NCBI RefSeq assembly: GCF_003014485.1
Contig: NZ_PYGA01000003.1
Location: forward strand, 248,001-312,000
Direction of reading: 5' to 3'
From: Murinocardiopsis flavida
GTDB taxonomy: Bacteria > Actinomycetota > Actinomycetes > Streptosporangiales > Streptosporangiaceae
DNA: 64,000 bases
The number at the start of each line of letters is the position of its first letter. The first letter of the stretch is position 1. The translations under genes were made by a program, and so were the position numbers. Shown here piece after piece: positions 1 through 7,836 of the stretch. The notes below the pieces were generated by a model. That model ran no database searches, had not been told where the DNA came from, and saw nothing but the letters and a program-made list of their open reading frames with translations.

Positions 1-1123
1 CGAGCAGGCCGAGCACCATCGGCAGTGTCATCAGGCCCGACGCGGTGGGGCTCATCCCGCGCACGATCTGGAGGTACTGCGGGAAGTAGATCATCACGCC
101 GAACATCGACATGCCGATCGCCATCGACGTCAGCGACGCGAAGATGAAGGTCCGGTTGCGGAACAGCCGGGGCGGCAGGATCGGGTCGTGCGCGCGGATC
201 TCGGCGGCGACGGCGAGTGCGGCGAGGACGGCGGCCGCGGCGAAGAACAGGTAGGTCGGCACCGAGTTCCAGGCGAACTCCTTGCCGCCGAGGCTGAGGA
301 CCAGCATGAGCGCGCTCGCCGCGCCGACGATGCAGGTGGCGCCCCACCAGTCGAGGCGGGCGTCGCCGCGCGGGCGCTGCGGCAGCTTCAGCATCCGCTG
401 GATCACGATGAAGGCCACCACGGCGAGCGGCACGGTGATGAAGAAGCACCAGCGCCAGCCGAGCGGGCTGTCGACCAGGAAGCCGCCGAGCAGCGGGCCC
501 GCGACCGTCGACACGCCGAAGACCGCGCCGAGGAAGCCGGAGTAGCGCCCGCGCTCCCTGGGCTCCACCACGTCGCCGAGGATGATCTGCGGCAGCGCCG
601 CGAGCCCGCCGGCGCCGATGCCCTGGATCGCCCGCGCGCCGATGAGCCAGTAGATGTCGGTGGCGAACCCGGCGGCGACCGACGACGTGATGAAGATGAC
701 CAGCGCGATCTGGAAGAGCAGCTTGCGCCCCCAGATATCGGAGAGCTTGCCCCACAGGGGGGTGGACGCGGTCATGGTGAGCAGGGTGGCGCTCGCCACC
801 CAGGAGAGCTTGTCCTGGCCGCCGAGCTCCCCGATGATCGTCGGCAGCGCCGTGCCGACGATCGACGTCGTGAGCATCGACGTGAGCATCGCCAGCATGA
901 GGCCGACGAGGATCTCGATGATCTGGCGGTGCGTGTACCGCCGTTCGGCGGGCGCGTCCGCCGCCGCGTCCGCCGCCGCGTCGGCCTGCGCGTCGGCCTG
1001 CGCGTCGGTCCGCCCGTTTGCATGCCCGTCCGCCTGCTCTGCGGGCGGCTGCGGCACGGCCGCGACGGCGCCGCCGTCGGCGGCGCTTTCTGCTTCCGGC
1101 GGTGTCCGGCCCTCTCGACGCAT
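1..1123 (-). CDS. MFS drug exporter, DHA2 (EmrB/QacA) type, 3' end outside window
   Basis: Major facilitator superfamily proton-driven multidrug exporter of the 14-helix DHA2 class, inferred from family features. Reading leftwards from ATG at 1123, a hydrophilic N-terminal tail of about 55 residues is followed by a first helix ending SIVGTALPTI and then motif A as GKLSDIWGRK, both classic DHA2 signatures; the GxxxGPxxGG antiporter motif is present as VAGPLLGGFL. Translation is open to the left edge of the window, so the C-terminal helices are missing only because the window ends. The N-terminal tail contains tandem ADAQ/ADAA tetrapeptides. The gene is divergent from a TetR-family gene and shares a promoter/operator with it, so the exporter is probably under that repressor. 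Substrate unknown. Confidence 0.9.
   Translation of the reverse strand, partial: MRREGRTPPEAESAADGGAVAAVPQPPAEQADGHANGRTDAQADAQADAAADAAADAPAERRYTHRQIIEILVGLMLAMLTSMLTTSIVGTALPTIIGELGGQDKLSWVASATLLTMTASTPLWGKLSDIWGRKLLFQIALVIFITSSVAAGFATDIYWLIGARAIQGIGAGGLAALPQIILGDVVEPRERGRYSGFLGAVFGVSTVAGPLLGGFLVDSPLGWRWCFFITVPLAVVAFIVIQRMLKLPQRPRGDARLDWWGATCIVGAASALMLVLSLGGKEFAWNSVPTYLFFAAAAVLAALAVAAEIRAHDPILPPRLFRNRTFIFASLTSMAIGMSMFGVMIYFPQYLQIVRGMSPTASGLMTLPMVLGLL
954..1008 (-). repeat. 12-bp tandem repeats encoding an Ala/Asp-rich tail
   Basis: On the + strand GCGTCCGCCGCC occurs twice and GCGTCGGCCTGC twice, back to back with a 12-bp period, plus a partial fifth copy. In the exporter frame they encode ADAQ and ADAA units before the first membrane helix. 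In-frame repeats of this type can change length by slippage. Confidence 0.8.
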
Positions 1124-1224
1124 TGTCGGCTCCCCCGGCTCGGTCACTGAACCCCCATAACACTCGTACCCGGACACACCGCCCCGCACATTTGGTGCGG
1201 AGTGGGGAAATCAGGACTACTACC

Positions 1225-1269
1225 GGTATAAGTAAACAGTGTTGACTTGTCAAATCGGGGGGCTATAGT
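1225..1269. promoter_or_regulatory. Overlapping divergent promoters with shared palindromic operator
   Basis: A perfect inverted repeat, TTGAC-TT-GTCAA, at 1242-1253 contains both -35 hexamers. Rightward: TTGACT (1242-1247), 16-bp spacer, TATAGT (1264-1269), driving the tetR gene. Leftward on the minus strand: TTGACA (1253-1248), 17-bp spacer, TATACC (1230-1225), driving the MFS gene. A TetR dimer on the palindrome would block both promoters at once. The hexamers and spacing are directly visible; binding by the adjacent TetR protein is inference from the usual divergent tetR-efflux arrangement. Confidence 0.75.
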
Positions 1270-1361
1270 TCGGGGACCGCGAACCATGGGAGGCGCCGAC
1301 GGCAGGCGCCGGGGAGCGGCGGCATTCGGCAGGGCGACACGACACGACCCAGGGGGCGGCA

Positions 1362-1961
1362 GTGACGAACGAGGTGGACGCCGGTCCGGGACCCGACCGC
1401 GCCCGGGGCCGCGACCGGGAGGCCACCAGGAAGCGCATCCTCGACAGCGCCCGCGAACTCTTCACCGCCGAGGGGTACGCCCAGGTGTCGTCCCGCCGGA
1501 TCGCCGCCGCCGCCGGCGTGAACGTCGCGCTCATCAACCGCTACTTCGGCGCGAAGCGCGGCCTCCTCGCCGAGGTCATCGCCGAGGAGGCGGTGTTCCC
1601 CAAGATCTTCGAGGGCGACCGCGCGGGGCTGCCGCGCCGCCTCGCGGAGCACGTGGTGTACCGCTCGCTCGGCGAGGGGACCCCGTTGCAGCGCGCGCTG
1701 GAGCACTCGGCGAGCGACCCCGACCTGCGGCAGGTCCACAAGGAGCGGGTGAAGAGCGCGATATTGGAGCCGCTGGCCGCCTTCATCGGCGGCCCCGACG
1801 CGGGGACGCGGGCGTCGCTGGTGGTCTCGCTGCTGCTCGGTGTCGGCACGCTCAAGCGCGTCGAGAGCGGTGGCGCGCTGCTCGACCACGACCCGGCGGA
1901 CCTCGTGGACCGCCTGACCGCCGTAATCGCCGCCTGCCTGGAGGGCGGGCCCGCCCGGTAG
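1362..1961 (+). CDS. TetR family transcriptional regulator
   Basis: Predicted TetR-type repressor of 199 aa. The N-terminal helix-turn-helix domain (about residues 18-65) reads through RKRILDSARELFTAEGYAQV and the recognition segment GVNVALINRYFGAKRGLL, typical of the family; the C-terminal two-thirds is the variable ligand-binding and dimerisation region. It is divergent from the MFS exporter and lies behind a shared palindromic promoter, so it most likely represses the exporter and itself and is released by the transported compound. ATG at 1362 is preceded by a GGGGCGG-type ribosome-binding site. Ligand unknown. Confidence 0.88.
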   Translation: MTNEVDAGPGPDRARGRDREATRKRILDSARELFTAEGYAQVSSRRIAAAAGVNVALINRYFGAKRGLLAEVIAEEAVFPKIFEGDRAGLPRRLAEHVVYRSLGEGTPLQRALEHSASDPDLRQVHKERVKSAILEPLAAFIGGPDAGTRASLVVSLLLGVGTLKRVESGGALLDHDPADLVDRLTAVIAACLEGGPAR

Positions 1962-2156
1962 CGTCCGCGGCCGGGCGGCGGACCCGGTGCGCCCCGTTGG
2001 TGGGCACATTTCCATTACGTGACTTTTATTTTCCCCTCGACACGCCGCTTCCCCGGTTTTTTTTCTTTTCCGGGCTGGAGTTGTGCTTCCCTGTTCAGGA
2101 ATATCCGAGCCGACCATTTATTGGGCTCCGGATTTGACATCAACGGGGGAATGATC

Positions 2157-2654
2157 ATGAGAACATTGCCGGAATTCGCGAATGGCGGCGTAGGGGACAG
2201 ACTTTGGCGGATACGCCGAGCGGCGCTCGCCTTAACCATGTGCGCGGCCCTTTCGGTCGCGGGCCTGGGCGGCGCCGCACCGGCGGCGGCCGCCCAGGCG
2301 AAGGCCACGAAGGCCGTCGACTTCGCGAAGGCGCAGTTGGGCAAGCCCTACCGGTACGGCGGCAACGGGCCGTCGTCCTACGACTGCTCCGGGCTGGTCA
2401 AGCGGTCGTACCGGTCGGCGGGAGTGTCGCTCTCCCGGACCACGCAGGCGCAGTACCGCCAGGGCCGCTCCGTGGCGCGGTCGCACCTGCGGCCCGGCGA
2501 CCTGGTGTTCTTCTACCGCGGCCCGAGCCACGTCGGGATGTACGTCGGCGGCGGCAAGATGGTGCACGCGCCGAGCTCGGGGAAGCGGATCAAGGTCGAG
2601 CGGATGGCCGGGCACTACAACGGCAGCATGGTCGGCGCCCGCCGGGTGGCCTAG
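2157..2654 (+). CDS. Secreted NlpC/P60 cell-wall hydrolase
   Basis: Small secreted NlpC/P60 cysteine peptidase of 165 aa, expected to cleave peptidoglycan stem peptides outside the membrane. An N-terminal signal peptide (RRAALALTMCAALSVAG, then an AAPAAAAQA cleavage region) precedes a single NlpC/P60 domain with the catalytic Cys in SSYDCSGLV, the His in GPSHVGMYVG and a downstream MVHAPSSG block. ATG 2157 is chosen over 2151 because the GGGGGA at 2145-2150 is then well spaced. Codon 26 (2232-2234) is TTA, very rare in such genomes and decoded by the bldA tRNA in Streptomyces. The leader (about 1985-2150) is AT-rich for this genome, including a T8 run at 2058-2065; no known riboswitch is recognised in it. 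Confidence 0.9.
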   Translation: MRTLPEFANGGVGDRLWRIRRAALALTMCAALSVAGLGGAAPAAAAQAKATKAVDFAKAQLGKPYRYGGNGPSSYDCSGLVKRSYRSAGVSLSRTTQAQYRQGRSVARSHLRPGDLVFFYRGPSHVGMYVGGGKMVHAPSSGKRIKVERMAGHYNGSMVGARRVA

Positions 2655-2712
2655 CGCTACTGACCTGACAGCTCGGGTACGCGGTGGTGCCGGCGCGGTG
2701 CCGCCGCGTACC

Positions 2713-3447
2713 TCACCCCAGCTCCGCCGAGATCGCCTCGGCCGTGTGCAGCAGGTCGGGGACCAGGGCGCGCAGCGTCTCCAGCGGGGCGATGACCCGC
2801 AGCGATGTGATCGACAGGGCCGCCACGACCTGCCCGGTGCTGTCGGCGATGGGGGCCGACACGCAGTTCATGAAGTCCTCGAACTCCCCGTCGTCGACCG
2901 CCCACCCGCGGCGCCGGATCGCGTCGAGCTCGGCCTCCAGCGCGGCGCGGTCGGTGAACGTGGACTCGGTGTGGGCGGTGAGCTCGGCGCCGTCGAGCAG
3001 GCCGGCGGCGCGCTCGGGGGGCAGCTGCGCGAGGATCGACTTGCCGACCCCGCTGGCGTGCAAGGAGGCGGGGCGGCCGACCCGCGAGTACATGCGCACC
3101 CCCTCCGTCCCGTCGATCTTGTCGACGTAGATGACCTCGTCGCCGATGAGCTGCGCGAGGTGGACGGTGTGCCCGCAGGCGGAGTTCAGCCGCCGCAGGT
3201 GCGGGTGCGCGAGCCCGCGCAGGTCCAGCCCCTCCAGGGTCTGCTGGGCGATGGAGATCAGCCGGGTGCCCACCGTGTAGCGACCGTCGCCGCGCCGCCG
3301 GGCGAAACCGCTGCCCTCAAGGGTCTGGAGCAGCCGCAGCGCCGTCGACCGGTGCACACCGAGGACGTCGGCCATTTCGGAGAGGGTGCGTGGGTCCTCG
3401 GCGAGCGTTTCGATGATGACGATCGCCCGCTGCACGGTCTGCGACAT
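2713..3447 (-). CDS. IclR family transcriptional regulator (KdgR-like)
   Basis: IclR-family regulator of 244 aa. The N-terminal winged HTH (about residues 1-65) contains LSEMADVLGVHRSTALRLLQ, and the C-terminal effector domain has the family blocks VGTRLISIAQQ, YSRVGRPASLHASGVGKSIL and AALSITSLR. It is divergent from a KDG kinase-KDPG aldolase pair, so by analogy with KdgR it probably controls that operon in response to a sugar-acid intermediate such as KDG. Mirrored TGCA-centred boxes lie in front of both this gene and the kinase, which suggests autoregulation. ATG 3447. Direction of control (activator or repressor) cannot be told. Confidence 0.9.
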   Translation of the reverse strand: MSQTVQRAIVIIETLAEDPRTLSEMADVLGVHRSTALRLLQTLEGSGFARRRGDGRYTVGTRLISIAQQTLEGLDLRGLAHPHLRRLNSACGHTVHLAQLIGDEVIYVDKIDGTEGVRMYSRVGRPASLHASGVGKSILAQLPPERAAGLLDGAELTAHTESTFTDRAALEAELDAIRRRGWAVDDGEFEDFMNCVSAPIADSTGQVVAALSITSLRVIAPLETLRALVPDLLHTAEAISAELG

Positions 3448-3507
3448 GACATCCCCAGTAGAAGGTCGGCGGCCGGGTGCGCGGCGGCCGCCGCGCGCAC
3501 GCCCAAT

Positions 3508-3536
3508 CGTTGCACATGCTGCATTTTTGATTGCAT
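3508..3536. promoter_or_regulatory. Putative IclR operator, regulator side
   Basis: TTGCACATGCTGCA (3510-3523) followed by ATTGCAT (3530-3536). The reverse complement, TGCAGCATGTGCA, matches the box in front of the kinase at 12 of 13 positions. TTGCA-type half-sites at 3510 and 3531 are 21 bp apart, two helical turns. Confidence 0.55.
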
Positions 3537-3637
3537 GAAATACTCGGGACCGCCGTCGTGCGGACCGCTTTCCCCGGCGGCATCGGCTGCCGCGGACGTC
3601 AGGGCCCCTCGGAGGCGGCGCCCCTTCTGTGTAATAA

Positions 3638-3664
3638 TTGCATCTTACGTTGCAACATGTGCAC
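3638..3664. promoter_or_regulatory. Putative IclR operator, kinase side
   Basis: TTGCAT at 3639 and TTGCAACATGTGCAC at 3650-3664, half-sites 11 bp apart. TGCAACATGTGCA (3651-3663) is the partner of the reverse-complemented box at 3511-3523. It lies just upstream of the kinase ribosome-binding site and could block transcription or initiation. Confidence 0.55.
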
Positions 3665-3680
3665 AGGATCGGGAGGCGGT

Positions 3681-4688
3681 ATGGCGGGCAGCGGTGGACC
3701 CGGGCACGGCGGCCCGGCGACCCGTCCCGACGTTCTCAGCGTCGGCGAGACCATGGTGCTGCTCGCACCCCCATCGGGAGCGCCGCTCGTCGACCGCCCC
3801 GCGCTCGACATCGAGATCGGCGGCGCCGAATCCAATGTGGCCTGCGGCGTCGCCCAGCTCGGCCACCGCGCCGCGTGGCTGAGCCGCGTCGGCGACGACC
3901 CGTTCGGCCGCATCATCACAGCGGAGCTCGCCCGGCGCGGCGTCGACACCGGCGCGGTCACGGTCGACCCCGACCGGCCGACCGGCCTGTACCTCAAGGA
4001 CCCCGGCCGCGAACGGACCCGGGTCCACTACTACCGGGCGGGGTCGGCGGCGTCGGCGATGGCGCCGGACCTGGCGCACGGCATCCGGGCCGCGGGCGCG
4101 CGCATCACCCACCTCTCCGGAATCACGCCGGTCCTCTCCGCCGACTGCGCCGCGCTGGTCGAGTCCCTGCTCACCGAGCGCGCCCCGGACGCCGGCCCGA
4201 TCAGCTTCGACGTCAACCACCGGCCGGCGCTCTGGGCCGCCGGCCCGGCGGGGACGGCGCTGCTGCCGCTCGCCCGCGCCGCCGACATCGTGTTCATCGG
4301 CCGCGACGAGGCCGAGGCGCTGTGGGGCACGGCGACCGACGACGCCGTCCGGGCGCTGCTGCCCGACGTCGGCTGCCTCGTCGTCAAGGACGCCGATATC
4401 GGCGCCACGTGCTACGAGGGCGAGCAGCGGACCTTCGTGCCCGCGCTGGCCGTCGACGTCGTCGAGCCGGTCGGCGCGGGCGACGCCTTCGCCGCGGGGT
4501 TCCTCTCGGGCCTGCTCGACGGCCGGCCGGCGCGCGACCGGCTGCGCCTCGGGCACATCGCGGCCGCCGCAACGCTCCAAAGCGTCAGCGACCTCGCCGT
4601 GCTGCCCCCGTCGGCGGAACGCGAGCGGCTGATCGCCGCCGCCGACGCCGACTGGCCGGGGCTCGCGCTGCCCGGCCCCGCGGCCTGA
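3681..4688 (+). CDS. kdgK: 2-dehydro-3-deoxygluconokinase (PfkB family)
   Basis: PfkB/ribokinase-family sugar kinase of 335 aa, most likely phosphorylating 2-keto-3-deoxygluconate (KDG) to KDPG with ATP. Visible blocks are the N-terminal sugar-binding motif IEIGGAESNVACGVAQLGHR, the mid domain, and the C-terminal PfkB signature with the anion hole and catalytic Asp in VGAGDAFAAGF. The KDG assignment rests on the next gene being a KDPG aldolase and the divergent IclR regulator; the fold alone would allow another ketose or ketodeoxy sugar. ATG 3681 follows a GGGAGG site. No dehydratase or sugar-acid transporter is visible next to it. Confidence 0.85.
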   Translation: MAGSGGPGHGGPATRPDVLSVGETMVLLAPPSGAPLVDRPALDIEIGGAESNVACGVAQLGHRAAWLSRVGDDPFGRIITAELARRGVDTGAVTVDPDRPTGLYLKDPGRERTRVHYYRAGSAASAMAPDLAHGIRAAGARITHLSGITPVLSADCAALVESLLTERAPDAGPISFDVNHRPALWAAGPAGTALLPLARAADIVFIGRDEAEALWGTATDDAVRALLPDVGCLVVKDADIGATCYEGEQRTFVPALAVDVVEPVGAGDAFAAGFLSGLLDGRPARDRLRLGHIAAAATLQSVSDLAVLPPSAERERLIAAADADWPGLALPGPAA

Positions 4689-4749
4689 CCGGCCGGGTAC
4701 GGCGGCCGGAAAGCGCCGCCGACCGCTTTGAGACTCTAAGGACGTGATC

Positions 4750-5343
4750 ATGGGATTCGACGAGATCTTCGGGACGCAGCAGGTCATGGCGATCCTGCGG
4801 GGGATGCCCGAACGCGAGACGGTCGAGCTCGCCACCCGCGCCTGGGACCTGGGCATGGAGCTGGTGGAGGTGCCCGTCCAGACGCCCGACGCCGTGCCGT
4901 CCCTGCGCGCCGCGATCGCCGCGGGCGCCGAGCGCGGCCGCACCGTCGGCGCGGGCACCGTCATCACGGTCGAGCAGGTCCGGGCCGTCGCCGAGGCGGG
5001 CGCCTCGTTCACCGTCGCGCCGGGCTTCGACCCGGCCGTCGCCGCGGCCTCCGCCGCGGCGGGAATGCCGCACCTGCCCGGTGTCGCGACGGCCAGTGAG
5101 GTCCAGCAGGCCCTGCGGCACGGCCTGACCTGGCTGAAGGCGTTCCCCGCCACCTCGCTCGGCACCGCCTGGTTCGCGGGCATGGCCGGACCGTTCCCGC
5201 AGGTCAACCTGGTCGCGACCGGGGGGATCGACGCGCACAGCGCGCCCGACTACCTCGCCGCGGGCGCGAAGGTCGCCGCCGTCGGTTCGGCGCTGGCGGA
5301 CCCCGCCCAGATCGACCTGCTCGCGGGCCTGGTCGAGCGCTAG
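4750..5343 (+). CDS. eda: KDPG aldolase (2-dehydro-3-deoxyphosphogluconate aldolase)
   Basis: Class I aldolase of 197 aa that splits KDPG into pyruvate and glyceraldehyde 3-phosphate, the last step of Entner-Doudoroff and hexuronate catabolism. Family features are VMAILRGM near the N-terminus, the catalytic Glu in LVEVPVQTP, GAGTVIT, and the Schiff-base Lys in LTWLKAFPA; the phosphate-binding end is LVATGGID. Start at ATG 4750 is preferred to GTG 4744 because AAGGA at 4738-4742 is then at the normal distance. It lies about 60 bp after the kinase gene, apparently one operon. Length is typical for the family. Confidence 0.92.
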   Translation: MGFDEIFGTQQVMAILRGMPERETVELATRAWDLGMELVEVPVQTPDAVPSLRAAIAAGAERGRTVGAGTVITVEQVRAVAEAGASFTVAPGFDPAVAAASAAAGMPHLPGVATASEVQQALRHGLTWLKAFPATSLGTAWFAGMAGPFPQVNLVATGGIDAHSAPDYLAAGAKVAAVGSALADPAQIDLLAGLVER

Positions 5344-5357
5344 CAGGCCATGGCGGT

Positions 5358-5726
5358 CTAGTCGCCCAGGACGATGGTGTGGGCGTGCAGCGGGGCGAGG
5401 AAGCGCGCCGGGCCGTTGCCGGCGCGCAGCCGCTTCGCCCGGCTGCACGCCGCGTCGGCGTACAGCTCATAGCCCGTGCGTGTACCGGCCTCCAGTTCGA
5501 CGATCCCGCCGTGCCCGTCGGCCAGCTCAGTGGCGCCGGCCGCCTCGACGACCTGGCGGTATCCCGACTCGTAGGTGATGGTCACCGGGCCGAGGGCTGT
5601 CGGCGCGACGGCGTCGGCCCCGGCCTCGGGACGCACGACTGCGGCGATGGTGGCGGACATGGTGGCGAGGTTCGCAGGGCGGATCGGCACGGCAGGCATC
5701 CTCTGGCAGCGCGGCGGAGTGGTCAC
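5358..5726 (-). CDS. Hypothetical protein, possible gene remnant
   Basis: Open frame of 122 aa beginning at GTG 5726 and running convergent towards the aldolase gene. I do not recognise it. Residues about 45-122 look like a small beta-rich C-terminal module (VTITYESGYRQVV, GGIVELEAGTRTGYEL, LHAHTIVLG), which could be the tail of a lost carbohydrate-active enzyme. The first 25 residues look non-coding, and internal ATGs at about codons 10 and 23 may be the real start. No convincing ribosome-binding site. The sugar-catabolic neighbourhood would fit a decayed hydrolase, but that is speculation. Confidence 0.4.
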   Translation of the reverse strand: MTTPPRCQRMPAVPIRPANLATMSATIAAVVRPEAGADAVAPTALGPVTITYESGYRQVVEAAGATELADGHGGIVELEAGTRTGYELYADAACSRAKRLRAGNGPARFLAPLHAHTIVLGD

Positions 5727-5850
5727 TCTCTGTCATTCAGCTATAGCCATTTAGCTACAGCCGTGCCGGATTCGGCTGCAATCCACGCCGGTGTGTCGTT
5801 GTTCCGTTCCGCTCGGCACTCCCGCCGCGGCCCTGCTGCACGGCGGCGCC

Positions 5851-6516
5851 TCAGTCGAGCCAGCCCGGCCGGATCATGCCCGACTCGTAGGCGAGCACGA
5901 CGAGCTGCGCGCGGTCGCGCGCCCCGAGCTTGGTCAGCACCCGGCTGACGTGCGTTTTCGCGGTGGCCGGGCTGAGGACCAGGCGGTCGGCGATCTCCTC
6001 GTTCGACAGGCCGCCCGCGACCAGGCCGAGGACCTCGCGCTCCCGTGCGGTGAGGGCGTTCAGCTCCGGCGCCGCGACGGGCTCCCTGATGCGCGCCGCG
6101 AACTCGCCGATCAGCCGGCGGGTGACCGACGGCGCGAGGAGCGCGTCGCCGCGCGCCACCACCCGCACACCGTGGATCAGCTCGGTCGGTTCGGTGTCCT
6201 TCACCAGGAAGCCGCTGGCGCCCGCGCGCAGCGCGCCGTAGACGTAGTCGTCGAGGTCGAAGGTCGTCAGGATGACGACGCGCACGTCGGACAGCCGCGG
6301 GTCGGCGGCGATGTGCCGGGTCGCGGCCAGCCCGTCGACGCCCGGCATCCGCACGTCCATCAGCACCACATCGGGGCGCTCGGCGCGGGCGAGCTCGAGG
6401 GCCTGCGCGCCGTCGCCGGCCTCGGCCACGACCTCGATGTCGTCCTCGCCGTCGAGCATCGACCGGAAGCCGGCGCGGACCAGGGTCTGGTCGTCGGCCA
6501 GGAGTACCCGGATCAT
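5851..6516 (-). CDS. NarL/LuxR-type response regulator
   Basis: Two-component response regulator of 221 aa. The receiver domain (about 1-120) has the acidic pair in LLADDQTLVR, the phosphoacceptor Asp in DVVLMDVRMPG, the Thr in ILTTFDLDDY and the Lys in GFLVKD. The C-terminal LuxR HTH (about 148-210) begins LTAREREVLGLVAGGLSNEE and contains the recognition helix region SPATAKTHVSRVLTKLGARD. It directly follows the histidine kinase gene (47-bp gap) and is its obvious partner. Target genes are unknown. Confidence 0.95.
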   Translation of the reverse strand: MIRVLLADDQTLVRAGFRSMLDGEDDIEVVAEAGDGAQALELARAERPDVVLMDVRMPGVDGLAATRHIAADPRLSDVRVVILTTFDLDDYVYGALRAGASGFLVKDTEPTELIHGVRVVARGDALLAPSVTRRLIGEFAARIREPVAAPELNALTAREREVLGLVAGGLSNEEIADRLVLSPATAKTHVSRVLTKLGARDRAQLVVLAYESGMIRPGWLD

Positions 6517-6562
6517 CGTCCTCCTCGTCGTGGGGCCCGGTGCCGCCGTCCAGTGCGGCGGC

Positions 6563-7747
6563 TCACGGGTGCGGTCCGGTGGCCGGGCCGTGCGCGGGCC
6601 CGGCGTCGAGCGGAAGCCGCGCGCGCACCGCGAACCCGCCGCCCGGCCGCGGCCCGGCGGTCAGCTCGCCGCCCGCTGCCGCCGCGCGCTCGCGCATGCC
6701 GCGCAGGCCGTTGCCGTCGGCCGGGGGCGCGTCCGGCGAGGCCGGACCGTTGTCGTCGATCCACACCGCAACCCCGTCGGGGTCGTAGCGGACCAGCACC
6801 GACGCCTGCGCGTCCGCGGCGTGGCGCAGGGTGTTGGTCAGCGCCTCCTGGACGATGCGGTACCCGGCGAGGTCGGTCTTCGCGGGCAACGGAACGGGGT
6901 CGCCCTCGACGGTCAACCGGACCGGGAGCCCCGCCTGCCCGGTGTGCCGCACCAGTTCCCCGATCCGCTCCAGCGACGGGGCCGGGGCGACGGGCGCGGC
7001 CTCGTCGGCCGCGTCGACCTGCCGCAGCACCCCGAGGGTCGAGCGGAGCTCGCGCAGCGTGTCCTTGCTGGCGTGCTTGATGGCGTCCAGAGCCGCGTAC
7101 GCCTGCTCCGGGTCGCGGCGGTGCAGCGCGGCCCCGGCCTGCACGTTGATCAGCGAGATCTGGTGGGCGAGGACGTCGTGCAGTTCGCGGGCGATGCGCA
7201 GGCGCTCCTCGGTGGCGCGGCGCCGGGCCTCCTCCTCGCGGGTCCGCTCGGCTTCGGCGGCGCGGTGCTCGACCTCGCGCAGGTACGCGCGCCGGTTGCG
7301 GGTGATCTCCCCGGCGGAGACCACGACGAGGATCCAGGCGATGAGGCTGAGTGCGCGGCCGAGGTTGAACGGGCCGAACACCTCGCCCGCGGTGAAGAGC
7401 AGCAGCGCCACGGCGGTTCCGGAGACCGCCGCGAACCGCTGCCCCGCTGCGGCGAGGCGGAAGATCCCGACGAGGAACGCCAGCCAGCCCCACGCCCCGT
7501 CGACCGGGCCGAGCATGTAGTAGAGCGGCGTGGTGGCGCCGACGATGACGGCGGTGAACATCGGCATCCGCGTGGTCGCGGCGAGGGACAGGCCGCCGAA
7601 GGCCAGCATGGCGAAGGCGTCGCCGTGGAAGCCGGCCGTGCGCAGGGTCGCGAACAGCAGGTCGAGTGCCACCAGGCCGGCCGTGACGGCGCCGGCGAGG
7701 ACGAGGTCGGCGGTCGCCGGGCGCAGCCGCAGTGCGCTGTGCGCCAT
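6563..7747 (-). CDS. Membrane sensor histidine kinase (HisKA_3/NarX type)
   Basis: Sensor kinase of 394 aa paired with the downstream regulator. About five hydrophobic segments occupy residues 15-150 with no large extracellular loop, so the signal is probably sensed in or near the membrane. A short coiled-coil linker rich in E/R (about 160-185) leads to the HisKA_3 dimerisation domain with the phospho-His in RIARELHDVLAHQISL, and a HATPase domain with DDNG and GNGLRGMRERAAAAGG. ATG 7747 follows GAGGAGG. The frame stays open far upstream, but that extension overlaps other genes and has no support. Confidence 0.93.
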   Translation of the reverse strand: MAHSALRLRPATADLVLAGAVTAGLVALDLLFATLRTAGFHGDAFAMLAFGGLSLAATTRMPMFTAVIVGATTPLYYMLGPVDGAWGWLAFLVGIFRLAAAGQRFAAVSGTAVALLLFTAGEVFGPFNLGRALSLIAWILVVVSAGEITRNRRAYLREVEHRAAEAERTREEEARRRATEERLRIARELHDVLAHQISLINVQAGAALHRRDPEQAYAALDAIKHASKDTLRELRSTLGVLRQVDAADEAAPVAPAPSLERIGELVRHTGQAGLPVRLTVEGDPVPLPAKTDLAGYRIVQEALTNTLRHAADAQASVLVRYDPDGVAVWIDDNGPASPDAPPADGNGLRGMRERAAAAGGELTAGPRPGGGFAVRARLPLDAGPAHGPATGPHP

Positions 7748-7836
7748 CGTCCGGCCTCCTCGCGGGGGCCGCCGGTCCGTCCGCCGCCCCGTACCCCCAT
7801 GATGCGGTACCGCCGGGACCGCCCCAGGGGCCGGAG

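Noticed and set aside
188-1150. Plus-strand frame opposite the MFS exporter
   Set aside because: Shadow of the exporter: composition Glu/Arg/Gly-biased, no domain, while the minus strand shows clear MFS motifs.
1985-2150. c-di-AMP (ydaO) riboswitch before the NlpC/P60 gene
   Set aside because: Expected in this position in some actinomycetes, but none of the conserved ydaO core words is present; only an AT-rich leader with a T-run and a weak stem.
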